64,000 nt of DNA from Impatiens glandulifera (lineage: Eukaryota > Streptophyta > Magnoliopsida > Ericales > Balsaminaceae), in assembly GCF_907164915.1 (NCBI RefSeq), contig NC_061863.1, positions 26,331,710 through 26,395,709 of the forward strand. The letters run 5' to 3'. A program made the position numbers and the translations under genes. Positions 10,480 through 21,815 of the stretch are shown here, in pieces. The first letter of the stretch is position 1. Each line of letters opens with the position of its first letter. Below the pieces are notes generated by a model. The model searched no databases, was not told where the DNA came from, and saw only the letters and a program-made list of their open reading frames with translations.

Positions 10480-13022
10480 ACAAACCGACCCTACCTGAAA
10501 TATATCAATCCAGATCTTCTGCTACCGATTTTCCTGTTCCCCCTGTTGCGGACCAATCAAAATGCAGGATTATTATTATATTAATAAATCAAAGTTGGGT
10601 TGAAAGAAGAGAGAGAACCTGGAACCCGGATTCAATTATGGGTTCAACACAAATGTCGTTAAACGGAATGTAGAGATATAGTATTGAGTGAAACATACTT
10701 CTCTCTAGGTGTCATGTAAAACAAAATGTAGAAATAGAGTATTGAGTGAAGCATACTTCTCTCTAGGCGCCATGTAAAAAGTGAAGCATACTTCACTTCA
10801 ATTAGTTAATATGCCTAGAGGTTCATGTAAAACCTCCAACACATCAATGTAAAGATATTTTAGCGTTTATGTAAAAACATTTATTCATTAATATATGTAA
10901 ACCCAATGGAGAATGTGGAGAGACTGATTTCAGTGAAGCATACTTCACTCCAAACGCCATGTAAAACGGAAGTGAAGCATTCTTCACTTTAAGCGCCATG
11001 TAAAACGGAAGTGAAGCGTACTTCACTTTAAGCGATATATAAAAAAGAAGTGAAGCATACTTCGCTCCAAGCGCCATGTAAAACGGAAGTGAAGCATACT
11101 TCACTTCAAGCGCCATATAAAATAGAAGTGAAGCATACTTCTCTCCAGGTGCCATGTAAAACAGAATGTAGAGATACAATATTGAGTGAAGCATACTTTT
11201 CTCTAGGCGCCATGTAAAAAGTGAAGCATACTTCACTTCAATTAGTTTATATGCCTAGAGATTCATGTAAAACCTCCAACAAATCAATGTAAAAGACATT
11301 TTAGCGTTCATGTAAAAACAGTTATTCATTCATGTATGTAAACTCATTAGAGAATGTGGAGAGGTTGTTTTTAGTTAAGCATACTTCACTCCAAGCGTCA
11401 TGTATAACGGAAGTGAAGCATACTTCACTTTAAGCGCCATATAAAGCGGAAGTGAAACATACTTCACTTTAAGCGATATATAAAACAGAAGTGAAGCATA
11501 CTTCACTTTAAGCGCCATGTAAAAGGGAAGTGAAGCATACTTCACTTTAAGCGACATATAAAACAGAAGTGAAACATACTTCGCTCCAAGCGCCATGTAA
11601 AACGAAAGTGAAGCATACTTCACTTCAAGCGCCATGTAAAACTGAAGTGAAGCATACTTCTCTCCAGGTGCCATGTAAAACAGAATGTATAGATACAATA
11701 TTGAGTGAAGCATACTTCTCTCCAGGCTCCATGTAAAAAGTGAAGCATACTTCACTTCATTTAGTTTATATGCCTAGAGGTTCATGTAAAACCTCCAATA
11801 AATCAATGTAAAGACATTTTAGCGGTCATGTAAAAACAGTTATTCATTCATGTATGTAAACTCATTGGAGAATGTGGAGAGACTGTTTTTAGTTAAACAT
11901 ACTTCACTCCAAGCACCATGTATAACGGAAGTGAAACATACTTTACTTTAAGCGCCATATAAAACGGAAGTGAAGCATACTTCACTTTAAGCGACATATA
12001 AAACAAAAGTAAAACATACTTCACTTTAAGCGCCACGTAAAACGGAAGTGAATCATACTTCACTTTAAGGGACATATAAAATAGAAGTGAAGCATACTTC
12101 GCTCAAAGCGCCATGTAAAACGGAAGTGAAGCATACTTCACTTCAAGCGCCATGTAAAATAGAAGTGAAGCATACTTCACTTCAATTAGTTTATATGCCT
12201 AGAGGTTCATGTAAAACCTACAACACATCAATGTAAAGATATTTTAGCGTTCATGTAAAAACATTTATTCATTCATGTATGTAAATCCATTGGAGAATGT
12301 TGAGAAACTGTTTTCAGTGAAGCATACTTCACTCCAAGCGCGATGTAAAACGGAAGTGAAACATACTTCACTTTAAGCAACATATAAAACAGAAGTGAAG
12401 CATACTTCGCTTCAAACGCAATGTAAAATGGAAGTGAAGCATACTTCACTTCAATCGCACATATTAAGGTATAAAACAAATTTTCCCGCTGCAAATTCTT
12501 TTATAATAATATATATATATAGAAAACCTAATATCATTTTATATTATAAAAATTGCCTTCCAATTCATCTCTCTCTTTCTTCAAGTTTCTGCCTCCTTTC
12601 ATGGCGATTCGAATCCGGTTCCCCGTCTACCAGAATTTTTTTGTCAAGAAGATCAAAAATCAGTCTAAAAAATGGTACGTACACCAAAATCGTTAAGTTA
12701 TCTTTGTATTTTTGAAATCCTAGGATTACGTACGCACAATGAGGTCGTTATTTCATTCATATTTAGGAAACCCTACTCCGAAAATGTCATGTTCAATGAA
12801 AATCTTTCGTATTTAGGAAAACCTACTTAGAGTTAGGTTTAATTACGGTTTTGTATATTATTTCCGCGAAACCCTAGTTACTGATGTAGGAAAAACTTAT
12901 TTTTGTTATTAACGAAACATATTTTTTGAATGTGTAGGTAACAAATAATGAAATCGTCCCAAACACTATAGGCAAAGAATGAATTTTTTGCCTCAGTTAA
13001 ATATCTATTGAAGATAAAGTAT
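10480..13022 (+). repeat. Left terminal inverted arm
   Basis: An outer unique segment (about 10500-10680) is followed by 39-bp tandem arrays (to about 12465). An inner unique segment (12470-13022) includes GTACACCAAAATCGTTAAG, GGATTACGTACGCACAATGAGG and TCTATTGAAGATAAAGTAT. Every part has an inverted counterpart in 19705-21815. Homology stops abruptly at about 13022, exactly where the OTU fragment begins. Confidence 0.85.
10680..12465. repeat. 39-bp palindromic tandem arrays with higher-order units (left arm)
   Basis: The 39-bp unit contains AGTGAAGCATACTTCACT, a near-perfect palindrome, followed by a linker such as TTAAGCGCCATGTAAAACG. Blocks of these units are separated by a longer spacer with 'atgcctagaggttcatgtaaaacct' and 'gagaatgtggagag'. 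The spacer recurs at about 10811, 11250, 11771 and 12195, giving higher-order units of 420-520 bp. The repetitive frames on the minus strand (for example 10844-11236 and 11375-11755, 13-residue repeats of the KYASLPFYMALKV type) stay open only because 39 is divisible by three. Confidence 0.9.
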
Positions 13023-14006
13023 ACAACATCCAAACCACAAGATGTGATTTGTATGGACAAGTGAATGTTTGGTTATGTATTTGACAAGCAGGAAGGCTCA
13101 GGGGGTGTATTATTGATATCATCCTCAAGGTTCTTTTTTGGTAGGAAAAGAACTATCAAGAGAGAGTGATGTTGATTTATGATGGACTACACTATGATGC
13201 TTTGGTTGTATGCTCTCTCTCTATATATATATATATATGTATATATTTATATGACTAGCACTATCTTCCCCTCCCATAATGGGAAAATATGTGCGCGCTT
13301 GTAATTATTGGACTGGATCAACATATATCAATGTCACCCGCTGAAGGAGCACCAGAGGAGTTTGATCAGACAATATTTCTAGTTGATAAGGATAGAACAA
13401 TTGGAGAAGTTGAAAAGTTGGCTCTGAATTTTGTCAAAGAACAACAAAGGTAATGGATTAAGTTTGACAGAAAGAAGCATTGTGTTATTGATCATTATTG
13501 AATGTTGTTCCTATAAAAGTGCAATATATATTTGCTGACCTCGAGCTGGTAAGAACATAACGTTTCAAATGCTTATCCTCTAGGGAGGCCTAGTTGGTGT
13601 GGTATTTTTGACCTACTTGATCTAATTGATTTGATTGATCTGTCGAGCTTGGTTAATGATTGGAGTGATAAAATTATAAATAGGTTTGGTTTGGTCTGGT
13701 CTGGTTTAATATTTGGTGTTAGCTAGCATGCATGGTAAGTAATCCACTCGATGAGTAACTTGTGTAGGAAAAGAAGTTTCACCAACACGGCCAACTTCAC
13801 TTTGTGATGTGGGGTTTGCCAGATTGGAGTCATTGGCCAAAAGGTAATTTACCTGTCCATTATTATTTTCAAAGGTAGTCTCCAAAATAAGAAAAGTCAT
13901 AATGTGGATTCTCTTGTGGTAGTGGATGTGGAAATAAATTAAAATATAGGAGGCTGTGGACCATGCACAGGCAACAGGACATGCGAATTTTCAAGAATAC
14001 AAGTGA
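13023..14006 (+). pseudogene. OTU2: Captured OTU-family deubiquitinase fragment (OTU2/YOD1-like)
   Basis: Pieces in gene order: IQTTRCDLYGQV (about 13025-13065), MLIYDGLHYDALVV (about 13165-13210), MSPAEGAPEEFDQTIF to VKEQQR (13331-13450), RSFTNTANFTL (13768-13843, continuing GVCQIGVIGQK), and EAVDHAQATGHANFQEYK with a stop (13950-14006). These match the C-terminal half of plant OTU2/YOD1-type cysteine proteases, which cleave ubiquitin chains. They include the catalytic-His segment (LHYDAL) and the C-terminal zinc-finger helix. Introns with AG/GT borders separate the last pieces, so genomic DNA rather than cDNA was captured. An in-frame TGA at 13805-13807 replaces an expected Arg codon, and the N-terminal half with the catalytic Cys is absent. 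Not functional as seen. Confidence 0.85.
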
Positions 14007-14927
14007 TGATGATATGTTAAACAAGAAAGAAAAAAACTTACATTTTAATTTATATGAGACCAATTAAGAAGTAGTAGCATGTAGAAACAGTTTGATCTCA
14101 AATTATTTGGTTTGGTTTGGTTGGGGGGATTTGTTGTATCATTGGAGGGTTTAGATAAATTGTATCATTGCCCATTGAATTGTATTTTGTTGTCATGATA
14201 ATAATAATGACCATTTTCACCCATACATACAGATTGAGATCAGCTCAGACTTCTTCTTGATCCAATAATAGGGCTTTACTTGTAGTAGTATAAGGACCAT
14301 TTTAGGTTCTCTGTTTGGATGGATGCTCCCAAGCCCACAACATTCTCTATTGTTTTTTTTAGGGTAGAAAACTCACAAATTTTATTACACAAGATGCAAG
14401 ATTAGATGAACAAGCATTTCATGCGCAGTTTGATTGCATATGCTTTTGTGAGATTGTCTTGAAGAGAAGTATTTTACCTTTATTATTAGAAAATGATAAT
14501 GTAGTGTGATCCTTGGATGAAAGGTTTGTACGAGGAGTAAAATGGCATGTGAATAATAAATAATAAATGCCTTGATAGAAATGTAGTCTCATTCTTAGGT
14601 ACTTTTCTCACCCCCAAAATAAATGTATCCATAATAATAATAATCGGCCAGTCATTAATCAATCTTATAATAATAACAATCAATTGTTTTACTCGTACAT
14701 CCATACAAAATTATCTATAGAATTTTTCACCTTTTCTATTATTAACTAAAAGACATGCAGACTCCTATCGACCCAATAATAGGTCATATTTCTTACAGAC
14801 TTATGGATGCAATATATATATTTTACCCCCAAAACAACACAAATTTTGGACTTCTCATCCTCCTCAATAGCAGCAAGCAATTGCTAAACTGCAGGGGAGG
14901 GTATTTTTCTTCATTTCTAGATAGTTA
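14007..14927. other. Spacer between the two captured fragments
   Basis: The first few hundred bases are probably the 3' untranslated and downstream sequence of the OTU fragment. The rest has no recognisable gene. The two fragments converge on this interval, their 3' ends facing each other. Confidence 0.45.
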
Positions 14928-17900
14928 GTTGTCTTTGCAGTTTCTGGAGTATCTAGAGGACAATCGAGACTGTGACGTATGAAAGAACTCAAAGGGTGTC
15001 CCCGACCCTAGAGATCTTCTTGTGGTATTTGGAGAATTTGACAGCAGCGGTTCATAAACTGGGTTTCTGTTGTTCTTCGCCTATGACATTATTATACTCA
15101 AAGGTGTCATATCTTTCTCATTTGCTGCTCTTCCCTGAGGAACCTCTATTATACTTCCAAGGGACAATATCGACCCTCCTAACCTCTCTGCCTGCTGAAG
15201 AACATTAATCTTACTCGGTCTTTATGTGTATCTTAAATACTTCAACGCAAGTATTGAATCCATTCCTGCTCTAACTATCAGCTGAAATATTCCCCCGATC
15301 ATCTTATAACTTCAATAATAATAATATTATATATTTTAACAAAATGACCCTTTAATCATTTCCAAGACTTACCCCAATGCTTATCCAATAAGATGGATGT
15401 CTACACAGGAGGAACATTATGGTATACATCCCCGACGAAGGAATAGCACTAACAATCCAGTTTATCACATAGAACCCAACAAGATTTCCCCATACCGCCA
15501 AATGTTGCAACGTTGTGAAGGAGCTACCAAAGCAAAATTATTCAATCATCATTACAAGATTAAATAACTAATTATCTTCTGTTCAAAATGAAATAAAAAA
15601 GTAACTCAGGTCCATATAATAACTTACATGGTCTCTATTGCAACTACAAAAGCCTGTAGCCAAATACACCCATATAGTGCCACCATTGACACTTCCTCCA
15701 TTTTGCTTCTTTCAGAAGCATAAGCATGCAACGTAATCACAAAAACCACATCCTGTTTAGAAAAACAAGAGCTTGTTTAATAAGGCTGGTAAAGAATTAT
15801 CATAGAAGTATAAAAAAGGAACGGATAGACATAATGTTCTATTTCCAAAATGGTATTTATGACACTATCCATAATATTTTGCTTTGTTTAAGAAACCTGA
15901 GGAGCAGCAGATGTTAACCAAATGAACTTTTAGTCTTGGTGTGTACAAATTATATTTATCCGCAAAATACAACAATACATCATAAAAACTGATCATATCT
16001 TACAGTGAATGAGTTTAGACCATTTGGAAACACTTCGTGGAGCTGGAACTGTGTCTTAGTTTGGATTTGGATGGAAAACATTAACAAATTTGTGAATATA
16101 TGCCTAATTAAGTAATGTTTCATAACATTAACTCATCTAAATCAAAATCCGGACAAGACCTTAACAAAATCAACATTTCCAAGGAAATTTATCTACACAT
16201 TTTCGTCCAACCTCATACCCAACCAACTCCAGATCAAGCTCCAGAAAGGCAAAAGTGTTTCCCAATGGGCAAAAATCTACGACCCTAATTGATTAAGAAT
16301 TACAAAGTTCTTCAAAACAGTAACTAAAAAGCAATTAATTAAGGATGTAATCCCTATTACAGTTATGGATCACAATTAGTTATTAGCACCAAAGCTAATC
16401 TTCTTCTAATTAGTTAAGGACATACTCTCTTATCACTATAACTTGTTTCAGATTTCTTATCAGGCAATAATTCCTGGCTTCCTATATTAATACATCAAAA
16501 AATATCTGAAAGCTCCCAAAAGAAATAGAATAAGTAAATTGTATTAGGTCCATCTTAGCTAGAAAATGTACACCTATATATCCATGACTTTAACAATAGA
16601 AGCTCCCTGGTTAATTGATATGATATGATGGGGACTGTGTAACTGAGGTACATAACATAGATTTACTACACCTTCAAATTGCTTACATCATTTAGAAATA
16701 CCATGAATGCTTTCTTTCATCATCAATACTACTATGCAATGCAAAACAGCACCTCCAACTCCTTACTAACAATGCTTGACATGTAAGCCTATCTTTATAG
16801 CCTCACACCACAATAATTGCACTAAAATGTTAAGTATCCCAATTCTGAAGGCATTATATGTGCAGATGCATCAGATTTACTTCCACAAAGATGAAACAAA
16901 TTCATCCTCAATCAGTTTCCTTTCAGTTAACAAAAAAGGATTATAAATTCACGTCCCAAATAAGAATTTCCCTAAGCATAAATGACAAGAAGATGGTAAG
17001 AGCGTAGCAGAGATTAGCTGCAAAACTGATATGGAAAACAATTATATGTTCTCAAGACCATACTCTAGGTTCCGAATTTGTTATTCTCATTATAAGAAAC
17101 ACTCTCTCTAAGCTTCTACAAACTTCATCTTCAGTCTTGCCATTAATTAAAAGAAGCTTGCCTTTGGGTTCTGCAAACAAGAAAGGAAGACAAGAAGCGT
17201 CCTGTTATTATAGTAGATAACAAGATGTAGAACGCAAAGAGTTCCCTGAAATTTAGTTGCATATATTCCCACAAAATTATATATACATGATTTTTTGCAA
17301 TATTCAGCTTATACAACATATTAAGCACAGGATATGAGCAATCCCGAATTCAAACATACATTAAAACAAATAGCAATGTAGATATATTCTATCTAACTCA
17401 TGATCCTCATTTTGAAAATTAATTGCGCATATTTTTGATCAGTCGATATAATGAGTATTGACGTCATAATGAAATATCAAAGATGTCACTGGTTATTTTG
17501 GTAGTTGATTAAAAATAAACTAAAATGACTAGATCCACAAAGAGGGAAAAATGAAAACAAAGATAAACTAGCTTTCTTTGATTCCCCACAGATATTGAGG
17601 ACAATCTCAACCTGTAATTTTGTTTATCAGCATGAAAAAACAAGTCACTATAGGTGGTTGTAGTCACAGATTCAAATAATAATACCTTCATTACAACTAG
17701 ATTATTTTTCTTTTCACATATTTCTTACCTGTTTTTCTTTATAACATTTAAAAGAAAAGGTCTGAAACGTATGAAAAAAAAGAATCCAGCTGTAATGAAG
17801 GTATTACTACGTGAAACAAAGTCATCCGCCGACATGTTTCTTAACTTATTTTGAAGACCTTCCTAATCAGCAATAGAACATAGTATCTGAAGTGTTGATT

Positions 17901-19130
17901 TCTTGATATTTCATGGTTTCCCATATTTAGTTTTTGTTTGTTTGTTTGAGAAAAGTCCATTCATAGAATGACAAAGAGGTCGTTTAAGCATAACGACTTA
18001 AGCATATCTTGAAAGTTGAGGGAAATAAAAATATTTACGAAATAGTTTTCATAATTAGTGGACCTTATTTAATAGATAATTATAAAATTTCATGTCATAT
18101 ACTCCTTTTTCCAGCTCAAAATTGAGTAACCTTAAAGTTTGTGTCCAAGTTATATATTGCATCGACTCCTCAAGCATTGTCTATCAAGATAATATACCTG
18201 CAGACTATACACAATATTATTACATTTTGGACTACTTCTGTTCTTCTATTTGATATAAAAAGATAAAGAGTCTTAGTAGCACAAAGAAGTCAGCAGGCAA
18301 TAAGAAACCTCACGGGGTCAAGGCTCAAGTTCTCATGCAGATGAATGTTTTTGAATAAAAATAAACTTCAACTTGGAACATGGCATTATATAGGGAGTAT
18401 TCTTCGTGTCTCCAGTTAACTTAATCATCTAACCTGGGGAAACAAAATTGCATGAAAGAGCAATTTGTATAGTAATATTCTACTTATATCCAGTTAGCAT
18501 CCAAAAATTTATCCCAGCTTTCCTGAGTGTCTCAATTGTCTCTGGTACGCCATCCTGGAAAGGCAGATAAATATGAATGAAGATATATCCAGTTATGTCT
18601 AGATCACATTAGGCAAACAAGGAATACATAGATACTAAGATAAATGATGTTAAATGTCAAATGTGTAATTTCAGATACCTGTAGATGATCTTCTATTGCA
18701 GCAACCCCAAGGATTTCAAAGTTCTTCTCTAATCTTTGCAGACTTCATCCACTTTCCACTACACGAAGCAGCAAAATAAATTATCAGCAAGAAACATACA
18801 ATTTATGTAGACATATAAAGATATATGTTTACATTTGATAAAAAAAATATGAAATAGAAGAAGGAAGAAAAATAAATGAAAGTTGTAGTGAGTATACTTA
18901 CTTCCCTATCTACCAATGAACTATTTGCTTCTTTAAAAATCAAAGACCATTCGATGTATTCATCTTATTCTAGTTCACGCCAAGCCAGGCATAATGTTCT
19001 TAGTCCTTGTTGTGCATAATGTTCAACAGCTTCAGCAAAATTTCGTGTTTGTTGCCCTGTCATTTGTTCTGGTGTAGGATGCACAAGAACATGGATAACA
19101 TCCATATTAATGTGTTTCATGATGTTATAG
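14928..19130 (-). pseudogene. ALA2: Captured P4-ATPase (phospholipid flippase) fragment, ALA2-like
   Basis: Minus-strand exon pieces from high to low coordinate: HYAQQGLRTLCLAWRELE (about 19130-18900), LEKNFEILGVAAIEDHLQ (18767-18682), DGVPETIETLRKAGINFWML (18556-18481), AEPKGKLLLINGKTEDE (17170-17095), a membrane-segment piece with MVALYGCIWLQAFVV (15712-15633), LAVWGNLVGFYVIN to SSGMYTIMFLLCRHPSYW (15545-15374), and the C-terminus with INVLQQAERLGG and NPVYEPLLSNSPN (15253-14928). The order and spacing match plant ALA2, which moves phospholipids across membranes. The phosphorylation-site half and the segment around the hinge GDGGND box are missing. There is a TAA at 18965-18967, a one-base frameshift near 18750 and a TAA at 15222-15224. 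A broken gene copy. Confidence 0.88.
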
Positions 19131-19704
19131 GCTATATCAAAATCCCATAAAAGGCCACAATATTCGGGTGGTATAGCTTCGAGAGAATATTAGCTACAGT
19201 CCAGAATTCTGTTGTCTGTTAACAACTATGGAATGGTTAGTATACAAATATCAATCTTCCTGATTAAACAGACTTAAGAACAAAGATAAATACTTTAAAG
19301 ACAAAATTTGATCCTAAATTTACATAGGGATGAGAAGCATAACTCTGTCTGTTTTTACAATATATTTTTTAACGAGTGTGAGCCGACATTGTACTTGTTA
19401 AAAATACGAGAAGATTATTTAAAGTTTTACCTGCTTAACATCACATACGGCTTCATATAGACACTTTGAGGAGACGATTAAAAACATAAAAGAAGATGAA
19501 CACTCTCTTATAGATATGGTTTACCTGAATTTACAAAAATAAGACAAAAACTCGACGAGCAATTTCTAACAGAGAAATCGCATATGTACAACAACGAATC
19601 GCTACACACTTCAGGAGATCCAATGTTGCATTAACATCATCCCAAAGACCACAAAGAACCTTCGACGCCACCCCCATCAAATGTCATTTTGCAAGAAGAT
19701 TGTA

Positions 19705-21815
19705 GAGGAGAATACTTTATCTTCAATAGATAATTGATTGGGGCAAAAAAATCATTCTTTTCTTATAGTGTTTGGGACGATTTCGTTGTTTGTTGCCTTC
19801 ACATTCAAAAAATATGCTTCGTTAATAACAAAAAAAAGTTTTTCCTACATCAGTAACTAAGGTTTCGTGGAAATAATATAGAAAACTGTAATTAAACCTA
19901 ACTCTAAGTAAGTTTTCCTAAAAACGAAGGATTTTCATTGAACGTGACATTTTCGGAGTAGGGTTTCCTAAATATGAACGAAATAATAACCTCATTGTGC
20001 ATACGTAATCCTAGGGTTTCATAAATACAAAGAAAACTTAATGATTTTGGTGTACGTATCATTTTTTAGACAGATTTTCGATCTTCTTGACAAAAAAATT
20101 TTTGATAGACGGGGAGCCGGATTCGAATCGCCATGAAAGGAGGCAGAAGCTTGAAGAGAGGGAGATGAATCAGAAGGAAGTTTTTATAATATAAAATGAT
20201 ATTAGGGTTCATATATATATATATATATTATAAAAGAATTTGCAGCGAGAAAATTTGTTTTATACCTTAATATGTGCGCTTGAAGTGAAGTATGATTCAC
20301 TTCCATTTTACATGGAGCTTGGAGCGAACTATGCTTCACTTTTGTTTTATATGTCGCTTAAAGTGAAGTATGCTTCACTTCTGTTTTACATGGCGCTTAA
20401 AGTGAAGTATGCTTCACTTCCGTTTCACATGGTGCTTGGAGTGAAGTATGCTTCACTGAAAACAGTCTCTCCACATTCTCCAATGGGTTTACATACATGA
20501 ATGAAAAAATGTTTTTACATGAACGCTAAAATGTCTTTATATTGATGTGTTGGAGGTTTTATATGAACCTCTAGGCATATAAAGTAATTGAAGTGAAGTA
20601 TGCTTCACTTCTGTTTTACATGGCGCTTGAAGTGAAGTATGTTTCACTTCTATTTTACATGACGCTTGAAGTGAAGTATGTTTCACTTCCGTTTTACATG
20701 GCGCTTGGAGCGAAGTATGCTCCACTTCTGTTTTATATGTCGCTTGAAGTGAAGTATGCTTCACTTCCATTTTACATGGCGCTTGGAGCGAAGTATGCTT
20801 CACTTCTGTTTTATATGTCGCTTAAAGTGAAGTATGTTTCACTTCCGTTTTACATGGAGCTTAAAGTGAAGTATGCTTCACTTCCGTTTTACATGGCGTT
20901 TGGAGTGAAGTATGCTTCACTGAAAACAGTCTCTCCACATTCTCCAATGGGTTTACATACATGAATAAATAACTATTTTTACATGAACGCTAAAATTTCT
21001 TTACATTGATATGTTGGAGGTTTTACATGAACATCTAGGCATATAAACTAATTGAAGTGAAGTATGCTTCACTTTTTACATGGCGCCTGAAGAGAAGTAT
21101 GCTTCACTCAATATTGTGTGTCTATATTCGGTTTTACATGGCACCTGGAGAGAAGTATGCTTCACTTCTGTTTTACATGGCGCTTGAATTTAAGTATGCT
21201 TCACTTCCGTTTTACATGGTGCTTGGAGCGAAGTATGCTTCACTTCTGTTTTATATGTCGCTTAAAGTGAAGTATGCTTCACTTCCGTTTTACATGGCGC
21301 TTAAAGTGAAGTATGTTTCACTTCCGTTTTACATGACGCTTGGAGTGAAGGATGTTTTACTTAAAACAGCCTCTCCACATTCTCCAATGGGTTTACATAC
21401 ATGAATGAATAAATGTATTTATATGAACGCTAAAATGTCTTTACATTGATGTGTTGAAGGTTTTACATGAACCTTAGGCATATAAACTAATTGAAATGAA
21501 GTATGTTTCATTTTTTACATGGCGCCTGGAGAGAAGTATGCTTCACTCAATATTGTATCTCTACATTCTTTTTTACATGGCACCTGGAGAGAAGTATGCT
21601 TCACTCAATACTGTATTTCTACAATCCGTTGAACGACGTTATTGCTGAACCCAGAATTGAATCTGGGTTCCGGGTTCTCTCTTCCTTTTAACCCAACTTT
21701 GATTTATTAATATAATAATAATTCTGCATTTTGATTGGTCCGCAATAGGGGAACAGGAAAATCGATAGCAGAAGATCTGGTTTGGAAATATAGTCGTTAG
21801 CCGGTCAATAGGTCT
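19705..21815 (-). repeat. Right terminal inverted arm
   Basis: Inverted counterpart of 10480-13022: the same outer block, 39-bp arrays and inner block in reverse order. It is shorter because it has fewer array units. Homology ends at about 19705 with the reverse complement of TCTATTGAAGATAAAGTAT. The next bases are unrelated to the left arm, so the captured DNA lies exactly between the arms. Confidence 0.85.
20275..21640. repeat. 39-bp palindromic tandem arrays (right arm)
   Basis: The same unit as the left arm, now reading AGTGAAGTATGCTTCACT on the + strand, with spacer blocks at about 20470-20590, 20935-21050 and 21370-21490. The open frames here (20240-20500, 20593-20964, 21057-21404) are repeat-generated. 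Confidence 0.9.

Larger units (their letters stand above)
10480..21815. mobile_element. About 11.3-kb long-inverted-repeat (Pack-MULE-like/foldback) element carrying two host gene fragments
   Basis: The two ends are inverted copies of each other over more than 2 kb (left about 10480-13022, right about 19705-21815). Matching landmarks, one strand against the other, include CCAGATCTTCTGCT, TTCCTGTTCC, GCGGACCAATCAAAATGCA and ATTAATAAATCAAAGTTGGG at the outer edge, and CGAAATCGTCCCAAACACTA at the inner edge. The interior contains an OTU2-like gene fragment on + and an ALA2-like fragment on -, both with intron sequence. No transposase was recognised and no clear target duplication was found, so the exact ends are uncertain by about 20 bp. 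Mutator-type gene-capturing elements and foldback elements both fit. The class is inference; the inverted structure and captured fragments are visible. Confidence 0.8.

Noticed and set aside
10844..12075. Several minus-strand ORFs of 60-130 codons with 13-residue repeats (and their + strand counterparts at 20240-21404)
   Set aside because: They are produced by the 39-bp tandem repeat, whose length keeps frames open; mirrored copies occur in both arms and there is no gene context.
19440..19704. Further captured coding piece between the right arm and the ALA2 fragment
   Set aside because: One frame reads a short Gly-rich peptide, but I could not match it to ALA2 or any family; left unassigned.
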